This document shows positions 1 to 12,212 of a DNA stretch of 64,000 nt, piece by piece. The notes under the pieces were generated by a model. The model was not told the DNA's origin. It was given only the letters and a program-made list of their open reading frames with translations, and searched no databases. Origin of the DNA: an uncultured Kiloniellaceae bacterium. Its GTDB lineage: Bacteria > Pseudomonadota > Alphaproteobacteria > Kiloniellales > Kiloniellaceae. Position 1 is the stretch's first letter. Each line of letters opens with the position of its first letter. The stretch covers positions 186,001 through 250,000 of the forward strand of contig CANLSF010000001.1 in the NCBI GenBank assembly GCA_947493695.1, written 5' to 3'. Both the position numbers and the translations under genes were made by a program.

Positions 1-224
1 CGATGTACCTCTCCACCGTCTGGAAGGGCGACGAGCGCATCGGATTTGTGACCTCGGGCGGCTACGGCCACCGAATCGGCAAGTCTATCGCCCTGGCGAC
101 GATCCGGACCGACTGCACCGACGAAGGTGCTGAAGTCGAGGTCGAGGTGCTGGGTGAGCGCCGTAAGGCCGTTGTTGCCCGCGATCCGCTTTACGATCCC
201 GAGAACGAACGCCTCCGCGCTTAG
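1..224 (+). CDS. GcvT-family C-terminal fragment (dimethylglycine/sarcosine oxidase-like or aminomethyltransferase), 5' truncated
   Basis: The last 74 codons of a gene that starts before the window. The visible peptide has the GCV_T C-terminal barrel pattern seen at the end of glycine-cleavage T proteins and of the folate domain of dimethylglycine dehydrogenase: VTSGGYGHRIGKSIAL followed by EVEVLGERRKAVVARDPLYDPENERLR. In these families the domain folds next to tetrahydrofolate and takes a methylene group from a demethylated amine. It lies 51 bases before an MttB-family methyltransferase in the same direction, so a shared role in quaternary-amine demethylation is likely. Because the N-terminal part is missing, I cannot tell whether an FAD oxidoreductase domain precedes it. 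Confidence 0.8.
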   Translation, partial: MYLSTVWKGDERIGFVTSGGYGHRIGKSIALATIRTDCTDEGAEVEVEVLGERRKAVVARDPLYDPENERLRA

Positions 225-275
225 TTCTCAGAGTCCCCGACACCTCTGCTCCAATCAGAACAGGAGTCCGCCGTC

Positions 276-1844
276 ATGACGCAAATGCAAAAAGAACGCA
301 AAGGACGCCGTGCCGGCGGACGGGATGCCCGCAAAGCCCTTCGTGCGGCTCCGCTCGCGGATGATGTCAACCCGATCCGCTCGGGACTGGAAGGCGGTAC
401 CTTCAAGCCGCTGGACGATGCCTCGATCCAGAAGATCCATCAGGCTGTCCTGAAAATTCTGGCGGACATCGGTCTCGCCGATGCTCCGGCATCCGGAATC
501 GAAGTCATGACCGCCGCCGGCGCTACGCTCGGTGACGACGGACGTCTGCGCTTCTCGGCTTCGCTGGTCGAAGACACTCTGGCAAAAGCAAACCGGAACG
601 TCACGCTGCACGGCCAGAGCGAAAAGCATGACATCCACCCCGGCGGCAATCGCGTTCATTTCGGAACTGCCGGGGCAGCCGTACATCTGGTCGATGTGGA
701 AAACCGAGAGTACCGGGAATCCAACCTGCGGGATCTTTACGACGCGGGCCGGATCGTAGAGACGCTCGACAACGTCCATTTCTTCCAGCGGCCCATGGTC
801 GCCCGCGACATGGAAGATCCCGTGGACCTGGACCTCAACACTGTCTACGCGGCGGTCAGCAGCACGCAAAAACATATCGGAACCAGTTTCACCACTGCCG
901 AAAACGCCCAGCAGTCCATCGATATGCTGCAGATGATTGCAGGTGGTGAAGATAAATGGCGGGCCCGGCCCTTCGTTTCCAACTCCAACTGTTTCGTGGT
1001 GCCGCCGCTGAAATTCGCGACTGAGTCCTGTCAGGTCATGGAAGTCTGCATCCGGGGCGGCATGCCGGTACTACTGCTTTCCGCCGGTCAGGCCGGGGCC
1101 ACCGCCCCCGCCGCGATCGCGGGCACCGTGACCCAGGCGACCGCCGAGTGCATTGCGGGCCTCATCTACGTCAACGCCATGAAGCCCGGCCATCCCGCGA
1201 TATTCGGCACCTGGCCTTTCGTCTCGGATCTGCGCACCGGCGCCATGTCCGGCGGGTCAGGCGAGCAGGCCCTGCTGAGCGCCGCCTGTGCCCAGATGCA
1301 TCATTTTTACGGTCTTCCCGGCGGCTCTGCCGCAGGCATGGCCGATGCCAAGCTGCCCGATCCACAATCAGGTTACGAAAAAGGCATCACCAATGTCATG
1401 GCCGGTCTCTCGGGCCTCAATATGGTTTACGAGTCCGTCGGCATGCATGGTTCCCTGCTGGGGTTCTGCATGGAGAGCCTGATCATCGACAACGATATGA
1501 TCGGTCAGTGCCTGCGTTGCGTGCGCGGCATCGAGGTCACCGACGAATCGATCTCGGTCGAAACCATGCGTCAGGTTTGCCTGGAGGGTCCGGGGCACTA
1601 TCTGGGCCATGAGCAGACCCTGGAGCTGATGCAGACCGAATACGTCTATCCCGCACTGGGGGACCGCACCTCACCAAAAGAATGGGAGGAGCTGGGCAAA
1701 CCCGATCTGATCCGCAAGGCAATCGACGAAAAACGCCGCATTCTCGGGAGCTTCTTTCCCGACCATATCTCGGACGATCTCGACCGGCAGATCCGGGAAA
1801 GCTTCGATATCAAGCTGCCGCGCGAGGTCATGCAAAAGGCCTGA
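276..1844 (+). CDS. MttB-superfamily (trimethylamine/glycine betaine-type) methyltransferase, non-pyrrolysine
   Basis: A 522-residue protein of the MttB superfamily, of about full family length. Conserved stretches include the central GTWPFVSDLRTGAMSGGSGEQ (within residues 309-330) and GGSAAGMADAKLPDPQSGYE further on. The frame is open without an amber codon, so it belongs to the large pyrrolysine-free group that includes the glycine betaine:corrinoid methyltransferase MtgB, not to true trimethylamine methyltransferase. Substrate is therefore probably glycine betaine or a related quaternary amine, by inference. An AGGAG ribosome site sits 9 bases before the ATG. No corrinoid-binding partner (MtgC/MttC) is present in the window; the methyl acceptor may be encoded elsewhere, or the upstream GcvT-like protein may take part. 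Confidence 0.85.
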   Translation: MTQMQKERKGRRAGGRDARKALRAAPLADDVNPIRSGLEGGTFKPLDDASIQKIHQAVLKILADIGLADAPASGIEVMTAAGATLGDDGRLRFSASLVEDTLAKANRNVTLHGQSEKHDIHPGGNRVHFGTAGAAVHLVDVENREYRESNLRDLYDAGRIVETLDNVHFFQRPMVARDMEDPVDLDLNTVYAAVSSTQKHIGTSFTTAENAQQSIDMLQMIAGGEDKWRARPFVSNSNCFVVPPLKFATESCQVMEVCIRGGMPVLLLSAGQAGATAPAAIAGTVTQATAECIAGLIYVNAMKPGHPAIFGTWPFVSDLRTGAMSGGSGEQALLSAACAQMHHFYGLPGGSAAGMADAKLPDPQSGYEKGITNVMAGLSGLNMVYESVGMHGSLLGFCMESLIIDNDMIGQCLRCVRGIEVTDESISVETMRQVCLEGPGHYLGHEQTLELMQTEYVYPALGDRTSPKEWEELGKPDLIRKAIDEKRRILGSFFPDHISDDLDRQIRESFDIKLPREVMQKA

Positions 1845-1954
1845 TGCAGTGTCATCGACGCAACACATTCGGACCTGCATGTAAAAAGTGATTGCAGCAA
1901 CGGAAGAACTCGCCATTCTTGCCGCTGTTTTGCAGATCCAGGGACCCCAGTGTC

Positions 1955-2935
1955 ATGATTGTCGTTGCCGGCGAAAGCCTGATCGATTTCGTCCACCGTC
2001 CGAATCTCTCCAGCGACAGCCAAAGCGGACCGCTTTACGAAGCCTGTCCCGGCGGATCGCCTTATAACTGTGCGATCGCGCTTGGACGTTTGCAGATTGA
2101 CACCGGTTTCCTCTGTCCGCTCTCTGAAGACTCTCTAGGCCGTTTGCTCGTGGCGCGCCTGGAGGATGCAGGCGTGAAGGTCCTGATGTCAGATCTGGTG
2201 CGAGCCCCCTCTTCTCTTGCCGTGGTCTCTCTCAGTGCGGAGGGGACGCCGAGTTACAGCTTTTACCGTCAGGAAACAGCGGACCGACAGCTTGAACCCG
2301 TGACCGTCACCGCCGTTCTTCCCGATGAGATCGAAGCCTTTCAGATCGGATCGCTTGCCCTGATCGAAAAGGACGACAACCCCTCATGGGCGGCGGTACT
2401 AGAAACTGCCGTTGCACGTGGGGCGATGGTGTCACTGGACCCCAACGTCAGAACCCGACTGATCACCGACCACGCAGATTACCGTGCGCGTCTGATGGCG
2501 ATGCTGCGACAAGCGGATATGATCAAGGCCAGCGACGAAGATCTGGACTATCTCTATCCCGGCCTCACCCCCGAAGACGCCATCCGTCGCGCCATGCGTG
2601 AGCAGGAAATCACTCTGACCATCCTGACCCGCGGCACAGAGGGCGCGACCGCCTTCACCGCGTCGGGTCTGGAAGTGGCTATGCCCGCGAAGTCCTTTGC
2701 CGAGGATCCTGCGAAAAAGGGTGACAGCATCGGTGCGGGAGACTCTTTTCAGGCCGGACTGCTGGCCTGGCTAAAAGACCATGGACAGCTCTCAAAGTCC
2801 GGATTGGCGGCTTTAAATGAGGACAGTCTCGCGCAGATGCTCGACTTCGCCAGCCTCATCGCGGGACTTAATTGCGCCGAGACCGGCTGCAACCCGCCGA
2901 CGCGCGAACGAGTGCAAAGGATGCTTGAGGGCTAA
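1955..2935 (+). CDS. PfkB-family carbohydrate kinase (fructokinase-like)
   Basis: A ribokinase/PfkB fold sugar kinase of 326 residues. The N-terminal MIVVAGESLIDFV and the glycine-rich CPGGSPYNCAIALGRL near residue 31 are the usual sugar-binding start, and GAGDSFQAG at residues 260-268 is the PfkB signature with catalytic Asp263. The frame is open from 1892, but the ATG at 1955 begins exactly at the family's first strand and follows AGGGA, so I prefer it. The gene converges on a small transaldolase with 5 bases between the stops. Together they suggest ketose handling. Exact sugar unknown; fructose is the usual annotation for this subgroup. Confidence 0.8.
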   Translation: MIVVAGESLIDFVHRPNLSSDSQSGPLYEACPGGSPYNCAIALGRLQIDTGFLCPLSEDSLGRLLVARLEDAGVKVLMSDLVRAPSSLAVVSLSAEGTPSYSFYRQETADRQLEPVTVTAVLPDEIEAFQIGSLALIEKDDNPSWAAVLETAVARGAMVSLDPNVRTRLITDHADYRARLMAMLRQADMIKASDEDLDYLYPGLTPEDAIRRAMREQEITLTILTRGTEGATAFTASGLEVAMPAKSFAEDPAKKGDSIGAGDSFQAGLLAWLKDHGQLSKSGLAALNEDSLAQMLDFASLIAGLNCAETGCNPPTRERVQRMLEG

Positions 2936-2940
2936 GTCCG

Positions 2941-3588
2941 TCAACCTCTGGCAGCGGCATCGAACTCGGCGACGGCCTTGGCGGCAAGATCGCTCTCCAA
3001 CAGGCCTTTGGCGACCGGAGGCGGAAGCGTGAAGCAGCGGTGCCCTTGGCTGCTCAATTGCACCACCTGATCGGCGCTCCGCAGGCTGGCGACCAGTAAC
3101 AAGGTCTGTGAGCCAGCGGCAGCCTGCATCTGGGTCAGGATCATGTCGGCATCTTCCCCGGCCTCCAGCAGGCGTGCGTAGTAGGGCGCGGCATAGGCGG
3201 CACCGAAAGCCGCAGCGGCAATCACCTGTCCGGTCGCGTAGATGGCCGTCATGGTCACACGGGTCTCTCGCCGTTCAACGCACAGTCGTTGCGCGGCGGC
3301 AAATCCGGCCTGCGTTGCCGGTAACTTGACCACGACCTCCGGCCCCAGGTCGGCCAACCTCAGGGCCATCTCGGACAGAGCGCCAGGCGTCTCGCCCCAG
3401 GACTGGATCTGGATCTCCCCGAAACCTTGAGCAATTGACACCCGATGGAGCTCCGCGACCGTATCGAGACTGCAGCTCAATCCGGCGCGCTGAAGCAGTA
3501 GCGGGTTGGTGGTAACCCCGGAATAGAAGCCGCAAGGTGCCAGGTCTTCCCAGACAGTCCGGTCAGCAGTATCGATCAAGAGCTTCAT
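2941..3588 (-). CDS. Small transaldolase / fructose-6-phosphate aldolase-like (FSA/TalC family)
   Basis: A 215-residue class I aldolase of the short transaldolase family (usual length about 215-220). Asp6 in LLIDTAD, the TTNPLL loop at residues 26-31 and the Schiff-base lysine Lys88 in VVVKLPAT are all in place. Family members either transfer dihydroxyacetone in the pentose phosphate pathway or cleave fructose 6-phosphate to dihydroxyacetone and glyceraldehyde 3-phosphate; which one applies here cannot be read. It follows the MFS gene on the same strand with a 91-base gap and ends against the convergent PfkB kinase. Confidence 0.82.
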   Translation of the reverse strand: MKLLIDTADRTVWEDLAPCGFYSGVTTNPLLLQRAGLSCSLDTVAELHRVSIAQGFGEIQIQSWGETPGALSEMALRLADLGPEVVVKLPATQAGFAAAQRLCVERRETRVTMTAIYATGQVIAAAAFGAAYAAPYYARLLEAGEDADMILTQMQAAAGSQTLLLVASLRSADQVVQLSSQGHRCFTLPPPVAKGLLESDLAAKAVAEFDAAARG

Positions 3589-3679
3589 TTTTGATGAGGG
3601 CCTGTTTGAAAACTCGGAAGGAGACGCAAGATGGCCCGACCCTAAACCGGCGGTTTCACCACCGCAACGATGAAGCGGT

Positions 3680-5113
3680 TCAAGCGGCGGAGTCCACCTT
3701 CGCTACGGACTTATCCTCTCCCCGGATAAAAGCCCAGGCCGCCACCAGACCCAGAGCCGCAAGCGGAAGCGTTCCGGCAAAAATCCAGAAACCGACGGAT
3801 CTGGCAATTTCGGGTGCAGTGTCATCGCTGAAGCCCGCGGCATTTGCGATAATCCCGACATAGGCTGCCCCGACCGCGTAGCCGAGCCGTTGAATTGTCG
3901 GCATGGCCGAGGCGATCCGGTCTTTGTCCTCATCCCCGGCAATGGCCGTCGCGCGGCGCAGGATGAAGGTCCAGGCCATGCCGAACCCGGCCCCCTCGAG
4001 AACCGCGACAACCGCGATCAGAGATAGAGGGCCGTTGGGGATGGCGTAGAGAAACCCCACGATACTGACCGTCAGCACAATCATGCCGGTCATGATCAGC
4101 CAGCGGTCCCGCCGCTCCGGCGCGCCGGAGGTCACAACAGCCGCGACCGTCCAGCTGATCGCAGAAAGCGCTAGGATATAGCCGGCCACCAGTGCGGAAG
4201 TATCAAAGAGGATAGTCATCAGTACCGGCCCGTAGGCACTGATCGCAATGGTCGAAGCGGCGAAGCAGAAGAGCATCAGCAAGGCGGCTCCGACTCCATG
4301 GCGCGGGTCGAGCGGTCGCAACGGCAAGAGACGATTGGCGTGACGGCGACTGTCCATGCGCAGAAACATCGCCAGGATCGCGAGACCTGCGAGAACGAGC
4401 AACGGCGACCAGAGCAATGAGACTTCGATCCCCGCTACAGCAATGGCGAGTACGCCCGTGGTAAGCACCAGGAGCCGCAGGATCGGTATGCGGCCCTCGT
4501 GGTTTTCTTCTCCAGAAGCCTGATCCCGCAGGCCGAAGAAGATCCAGACCGACAATGCGAAAGCCTGGACCGCGAAGAACCAGAAGCCGCCGCGCCAGAT
4601 TTCGAGTTCTGCAAAAACACCGCCAACCAGCGGACCGCTGAAGGCCGAAGCCCCCCAGAGGATCGAAAGAACCGCCATCACACGGGGCATATGTTCGCGA
4701 GGAAAGAGCCGGTTGATCGCCACGAAGGCCAAAGCCATCAATCCGCCGCCGCCCAGTCCCTGAAACAGGCGCCCCATCAGCATCACCGGCATATCCGGTG
4801 CCAGGGCGCTGACGATACAGCCAACGCCGTAGAGCAGGGCCGCCAGGGTCATGACCCGCTGCAGGCCGAAGCGCAGACTCAGCAGCGCACTGGCCGCTCC
4901 GGCGGCGATGGAGCCGATTTCATAGAGTGCGATGGTCCAGGCAACCAGCGCGGCCCCGCCGATGTCGGCCAGAATACTTGGAATAAGGGTCGCGACCATC
5001 AGGGCATCGGCGGCATGCAGCCAAACACCCGTGCAGATCAGCGCAAGCCGGGAGAAAGAACCTGATCGCAGCAGATCCCCCCACCCCAAAACCGCTTGCT
5101 CAGGTCTGCTCAT
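3680..5113 (-). CDS. MFS transporter, drug:H+ antiporter type
   Basis: A 477-residue integral membrane protein with about 12-14 hydrophobic segments. The MFS signature is recognisable near residue 110-135 (GRLFQGLGGGGLMALAFVAINRLFP, motif C-like) and the protein begins WGDLLRSGSFSRLALICTGVWLHAADALM, typical of the EmrB/QacA-like exporters. The likely role is proton-coupled export of a small molecule from the cytoplasm; substrate is unknown. The 93 bases upstream are AT-rich and could hold its promoter. The downstream transaldolase may be co-transcribed. Confidence 0.82.
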   Translation of the reverse strand: MSRPEQAVLGWGDLLRSGSFSRLALICTGVWLHAADALMVATLIPSILADIGGAALVAWTIALYEIGSIAAGAASALLSLRFGLQRVMTLAALLYGVGCIVSALAPDMPVMLMGRLFQGLGGGGLMALAFVAINRLFPREHMPRVMAVLSILWGASAFSGPLVGGVFAELEIWRGGFWFFAVQAFALSVWIFFGLRDQASGEENHEGRIPILRLLVLTTGVLAIAVAGIEVSLLWSPLLVLAGLAILAMFLRMDSRRHANRLLPLRPLDPRHGVGAALLMLFCFAASTIAISAYGPVLMTILFDTSALVAGYILALSAISWTVAAVVTSGAPERRDRWLIMTGMIVLTVSIVGFLYAIPNGPLSLIAVVAVLEGAGFGMAWTFILRRATAIAGDEDKDRIASAMPTIQRLGYAVGAAYVGIIANAAGFSDDTAPEIARSVGFWIFAGTLPLAALGLVAAWAFIRGEDKSVAKVDSAA

Positions 5114-5206
5114 GTCGTGATCCCGGGGTGATTAATACGAAGAGTTTATTTTATAAAGTTTTTTCTATCGTAATTCAAACACCAATCCAGGATCGTGAGA
5201 ATTCGC

Positions 5207-6121
5207 TCAGCGGATTTTGTGCCGTTCGGAAAGCCAGATGCCGCCAAGCACCAAAGCCAGCGCCACCGCATGATAGAGATGAAAAATCTCTGCAAGAATC
5301 ACCACAGCAAATCCCGACGCGAAAACCGGCACCAGATTTACGAAAATTCCTGCCCGCCCCGGTCCGATAAGTTCGACACCACGCATGAAAAAGATCTGGG
5401 CAATGAAGGAGGGAAAGAGCGCGATGTAGAGACCGACCGCCCAGCCCTTCGGCGTCGGCCAGATCACCGTCGCGGTGAAAACCTCATAAAGTGCCAGGGG
5501 CAGAGTCGTGACTGCCGCGACCAGGGACATAACTGTAAAGAACACCAGACCGGAGACTTTTGGCCGGTTGGGCAGCGCTGAGGTGTAGGCGGAATAGAAG
5601 AGGCAGGCAATCATCATGGTCACGTCGCCGGGATTAAAGGCCAGGGACGTGAGGCGCGATATGTCGCCACCCGTTGCGACCACCATAACCCCCAGAATCG
5701 TGATACCCGCCCCCACCAGCTGCAGCAAGCCGACCCGTGTGCGGTGCAGGGCAAATGCGCCCAAAAAGACCAGCACCGGGATCGAACCCTGCAAAATGCC
5801 GATGTTCACCGCCGTCGTATCATGCGAGGCGATGTAAAAGAGGGAGTTGAACCCGGTGAAACCGCAGATGGCCATCCCGGTGATCCAGAGAATACGCGGA
5901 CGCACGCCCGGCCATTCCGCAATCACCCGCCGCCCGGCAGTGACCCAGAGAAAACTGCAAACCATCAGCCAGCGCATGAACGTCAGCAGCAAAGGCGAAA
6001 CTTCCCCTACCACCAGCTGTCCGGCCACAGCATTGCCGCCCCAGAACAGCATGGTCAGGGTCAGAAGAAGATAAGGCCGATTGAAAAGGCCCTGACCGAA
6101 GGCCTTTGCCTGCAAAAACAT
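5207..6121 (-). CDS. DMT-superfamily (EamA) transporter
   Basis: 304 residues with ten predicted membrane helices and the two-repeat EamA organisation: the first half starts LLLTLTMLFWGGNAVAGQLVVGEVSPLLLTF and the second half repeats the helix pattern to a C-terminal LALVLGGIWLSERHKIR. Family members are mostly exporters of amino acids or metabolites, in the cytoplasmic membrane. It sits downstream of the LysR regulator on the same strand with a 106-base gap; whether the LysR protein controls it cannot be told. Confidence 0.82.
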   Translation of the reverse strand: MFLQAKAFGQGLFNRPYLLLTLTMLFWGGNAVAGQLVVGEVSPLLLTFMRWLMVCSFLWVTAGRRVIAEWPGVRPRILWITGMAICGFTGFNSLFYIASHDTTAVNIGILQGSIPVLVFLGAFALHRTRVGLLQLVGAGITILGVMVVATGGDISRLTSLAFNPGDVTMMIACLFYSAYTSALPNRPKVSGLVFFTVMSLVAAVTTLPLALYEVFTATVIWPTPKGWAVGLYIALFPSFIAQIFFMRGVELIGPGRAGIFVNLVPVFASGFAVVILAEIFHLYHAVALALVLGGIWLSERHKIR

Positions 6122-6227
6122 CCGCTGCGTTTTCCTGTGATCACCGCGCGGAGGTGTTCCGCGATGCTATGCCATGTCACAGATGCAAGTTGGCGGTCAA
6201 GCGCGGTCCTGTCGGGTCAGCCATGCG

Positions 6228-8978
<2,751 letters not shown>

Positions 8979-8987
8979 CGACTGCCT

Positions 8988-10985
8988 CTACATGCAGTCC
9001 CGGCCGATCTTGTCGGTCCATTCCCGCTCAAAGACGAGGGTTTCCCCCTCATAAGCCTCCAGGCTGGCTTCGAGATAGAAGAACGCGCTGTCCGCGGTCA
9101 GGCGCGTTCTTGTCTCGGTGCGCGTGGACCAGTCGCCCCGGCTCCGTTTCGCCGTAAGATGAGCCTCGCCCGTCACACTCAAGGGATCCTCCGGTTTGAT
9201 CGTCCAGCTTTCGCGGCGGATTTCATGCGAAACCATACCATGCCCCGGATGCTCGTTGGCACCAGTGTCATCCAGAATGTGATACTGCGTTACACCGGCA
9301 CTCAGATCCCGCTCGACCCAGCGGCGGGTCTCTCCCGGCTCCAGTGAACGATACTTGGGAAGCGGATCGGGATTGACCGGCTCAGGCATATCCGCGCGCT
9401 TTGCTGTCTGGAGGACTGGCAGCATGAAGCGGCTGTCCGGACCCGTCACAATTTGCGCCGTTACGTGACTGGGCGGCGGCAGGATCAAGGGCCAGTAGGC
9501 AGTCGAGATCGCAACACGAATACGATGCCCGACCCGGAAGAGATGACCCGATTCGTCGAGATTAATTTCGATCTCTTCGAAGGTGCCCGGTGTCATGGGA
9601 ACAGGCTCGGCGTTGCCACCACGATGAGCGAGATTGAGTACGCCCAGACTAACCCGCTGCGCCATACCGTCCGGGTGGACATCCACGAGCCTTACAATCA
9701 GATTCCCAAGTGGCGCATCGATGGCCAGCTTCACGTTCAGGCGGGGACGCCCCAGAAGTTCGAGCGGTTCCGCGAGGATGTCCGTCTCGAAGACCAGTGA
9801 CAGACCATCGTCTCCGCGCTGGTCGCCGGGCAAATCGGCCCCGGAGGCGAGGGTGAAATACTCGCCCGACGCCGTCCCGCAATCCTGCGGCGACGCCACC
9901 AGCGTCCTACCCTCGGATCCGGGTTCATCGCTCAAGCGGCCATCGGGCCCCAGATGCAGGGTATGGCTGCTCACATCGGGCGACGGCCAGTTTTCCATCG
10001 CCACCCAGCGGCCTGCGTCGCTTTCACGCCATGTTGAAGGGCGTATCCCTTCAGTGATGTAGGCGCGGTACGCGGGCAGATCCTCTGCCTTGTTTTTAAT
10101 TCCCTTCAGCCAGCGGTCCCACCAACGGATCGCCTCTGCATGAAAGTCAATGCGCGGTTTGGGCCAGGCGAAATGCGGATACTTGTGGATCCAAGGGCCG
10201 TTGATCGCTTTAACAGGTGCCTTCAGATGGGTCGCAGCAGTCGGTGGCGCATTGCGATAACCATCACCCCAGCCGGCGATGATCAGAACGGCGGCCTCAA
10301 CGGCGTCATAGTCTTCGCAGATCGAACCATGACGCCAGTAATCGTCGCGGCGTTGATGAGCCAGCCAGGTGGACAAAGGATAGTCCAGAGACTCCAGGCG
10401 CCTCAGCCACAGCTCCCGCCAGTCCTCGCCGACGATTTCAGGATCAGGCGGTCGCGAAGAATAGCACAGCATGTTGCTGGCCCAATAGAAGTTGGCCGAA
10501 AGCAGGCAGCCGTTCTTGAAATGAATATCATCGTTGTAGCGGTCGACGGTGGAACTCAGCGAAATCACGGCCTTGAGCGCCGGAGGCCGTAAAGCCGCAA
10601 CCTGCAGAGAATTGAAACCGCCCCAGGAGATTCCCATCATACCCACGGACCCGCTGCACCAGTCCTGAGCCGCAAGCCATTCAATGACCTCCACCGCATC
10701 GGCCATTTCCTGCGGTGAATACTCGTCCTCGACATCGCCCTCGGAATCGCCGCTGCCGCGCATATCGACCCGGACACCGGCATAGCCCGCTTCGGCGAAA
10801 ACCGGATAGGTGCTTTCGTCCCGGGGCGCGGTGCCGTCGCGACGCCGATAGGGAAGATGCTCAAGGATAGCCGGAATGGGATCCTTTTCGGTTCCGTCGG
10901 GCATCCAGATACGCGCCGCAAGTCGCGTTCCGTCGCGCAGTGGAATCCATGCGTCCTCGATAACCCGATAAGATCTTTTTGACAT
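8988..10985 (-). CDS. CocE/NonD-family alpha/beta hydrolase
   Basis: A 665-residue serine hydrolase of the X-Pro dipeptidyl-peptidase S15/CocE family, usual length. The catalytic Ser120 lies in GISWGG, after VRVDMRGSGDSEG that forms the conserved strand and loop; a jelly-roll C-terminal domain follows. Members cleave esters (cocaine esterase), beta-lactam side chains or peptides; substrate here is unknown. No signal peptide, so it is likely cytoplasmic. It lies 26 bases after the phosphodiesterase gene on the same strand, so the two probably share an operon; it converges on tmpB with 9 bases between. Confidence 0.82.
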   Translation of the reverse strand: MSKRSYRVIEDAWIPLRDGTRLAARIWMPDGTEKDPIPAILEHLPYRRRDGTAPRDESTYPVFAEAGYAGVRVDMRGSGDSEGDVEDEYSPQEMADAVEVIEWLAAQDWCSGSVGMMGISWGGFNSLQVAALRPPALKAVISLSSTVDRYNDDIHFKNGCLLSANFYWASNMLCYSSRPPDPEIVGEDWRELWLRRLESLDYPLSTWLAHQRRDDYWRHGSICEDYDAVEAAVLIIAGWGDGYRNAPPTAATHLKAPVKAINGPWIHKYPHFAWPKPRIDFHAEAIRWWDRWLKGIKNKAEDLPAYRAYITEGIRPSTWRESDAGRWVAMENWPSPDVSSHTLHLGPDGRLSDEPGSEGRTLVASPQDCGTASGEYFTLASGADLPGDQRGDDGLSLVFETDILAEPLELLGRPRLNVKLAIDAPLGNLIVRLVDVHPDGMAQRVSLGVLNLAHRGGNAEPVPMTPGTFEEIEINLDESGHLFRVGHRIRVAISTAYWPLILPPPSHVTAQIVTGPDSRFMLPVLQTAKRADMPEPVNPDPLPKYRSLEPGETRRWVERDLSAGVTQYHILDDTGANEHPGHGMVSHEIRRESWTIKPEDPLSVTGEAHLTAKRSRGDWSTRTETRTRLTADSAFFYLEASLEAYEGETLVFEREWTDKIGRDCM

Positions 10986-11011
10986 GATTTGTCCCTGCGC
11001 TCTGCGCTCTG

Positions 11012-11845
11012 TTACTTCAGGAAGCTGTCGAGCTTCATTGTGCCCGCCGGATTTGCGCCAAGCCTTGCAAGGACGCTTGGCGCGATCTGAAGCTGATCCA
11101 GGACCACACCGGAACTCGGCCCCATCGCATCGCCGAAATAGTAGAAGGCAACCTCACGCATTTCGTCCGTGGTTCCGCCGTGATGACCGCGCAGGGATTG
11201 ACCGTGATCGGCGGTGATCATGACCTCGTAACCCTGCTCCAGCCAACGTGGGAGCGTGTTACCGAGCACACCATCCAGCACATAGACCACGTGATCCATT
11301 TCGCTGGAATCGGGACCGTAGCGATGCCCGGTCGAATCCACCGTACAACTGTGCAGCAGCAGATAATCCGGCTGGTGCCGGTCAATCATGATGGCCGCCT
11401 GCGCAAAGAGGTCGACATCCGACGGCACGGCCATATTGGCCTTGGTCTCGCCGGTCATGGTGTAGAAGCGGCCGTGCTGGATCGGCAGGCTCTCGTCATC
11501 GACTTCCAGATCCCGATAGATGTTGAAGGGCGCCCGTTGGAAGTAGCTGGAAAAGAGTGAGTGGGCCGCCGCCGATGTGGTCCGACCGGCCTTGCGCGCT
11601 TGAGAGAAAATATCCGCGACGCTGACCCGTTCCTGTTTGTAGTTATCGACGATGCCGTGTTCCTGCGGCGTCACACCGGTGTGGATCGAAGCATAACAAG
11701 GGCCGGAAACCGACGGCAGGGTCGCGCGCATTTTCCAGACCGAGGCGTCCCCCTTCTCGACCCAGCCTTCGACATTGCCCAGCAGCGTACGCGCCGTCTT
11801 CCACCCCATTCCGTCCAGGATAATCAGGACGACTTTTCGACTCAT
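11012..11845 (-). CDS. Alkaline phosphatase-superfamily phosphodiesterase/phosphonate hydrolase-like protein
   Basis: 277 residues of the nucleotide pyrophosphatase/phosphodiesterase branch of the alkaline phosphatase superfamily. Metal and nucleophile motifs are visible: Asp11 in LDGMGW, Ser47 in LPSVSGPCYASIHTG where most relatives have Thr, DSTGHRYGP, and the ADHG box followed by GHHGGT. No signal peptide. The start at 11845 (MSRKVVLIILDG) is preferred over the 17-residue longer frame because it starts at the first core strand. The family includes phosphonoacetate hydrolase, so a phosphonate or phosphodiester substrate would fit the tmpAB neighbourhood, but this is inference. The Ser in place of Thr nucleophile is unusual. 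Confidence 0.75.
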   Translation of the reverse strand: MSRKVVLIILDGMGWKTARTLLGNVEGWVEKGDASVWKMRATLPSVSGPCYASIHTGVTPQEHGIVDNYKQERVSVADIFSQARKAGRTTSAAAHSLFSSYFQRAPFNIYRDLEVDDESLPIQHGRFYTMTGETKANMAVPSDVDLFAQAAIMIDRHQPDYLLLHSCTVDSTGHRYGPDSSEMDHVVYVLDGVLGNTLPRWLEQGYEVMITADHGQSLRGHHGGTTDEMREVAFYYFGDAMGPSSGVVLDQLQIAPSVLARLGANPAGTMKLDSFLK

Positions 11846-12052
11846 AGAGACTCTCCGTAGAGCGGCCGGCTCTACGAAGAACCCGGCAGGAACCATTAAA
11901 TCGCACGCAGAGTGCAGGCGATTTCAAAGCACGGCAAGCCGCATTCTGGAGAAAAACGCGGGGCAAGCAGAGAACGTAGTCGTGGACGCACAACCGCCGC
12001 CCGGACTCAAGCGCATCGCACGGTCTTGTTACAGGGCGCACCGCCTTTCCCG

Positions 12053-12080
12053 TTGACAGTTTTCCTGGCCGGGTTATTAT
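12053..12080 (+). promoter_or_regulatory. Candidate sigma-70 promoter of the nitrile hydratase operon
   Basis: A perfect -35 box TTGACA (12053-12058) and a -10-like TATTAT (12075-12080) are 16 bases apart, about 175 bases before the nitrile hydratase alpha start and in a stretch more AT-rich than its surroundings. Confidence 0.6.
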
Positions 12081-12100
12081 TTTCCCAAGAAAATACCTGC

Positions 12101-12122
12101 CACCTGTTTCCTCTAACAGGTG
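12101..12122 (+). promoter_or_regulatory. Perfect palindrome below the nitrile hydratase promoter (operator or leader hairpin)
   Basis: Arms CACCTGTT and AACAGGTG are perfectly complementary with the six-base spacer TCCTCT. It begins about 20 bases after the -10 box, a usual place for a repressor operator or the first hairpin of the transcript. There is no T-run after it, so it is not a standard terminator. Confidence 0.5.
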
Positions 12123-12212
12123 AAAACAAGTTGATGTACCCGTCGACTCGTCAGATGAGATTCCACAAGAACAAGAGCAGCGAAAATTTGATGGGTTTGC
12201 AGGTCTGTTGAA

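Noticed and set aside
276-1844. Pyrrolysine-containing trimethylamine methyltransferase
   Set aside because: There is no in-frame amber codon and no pyl genes are visible.
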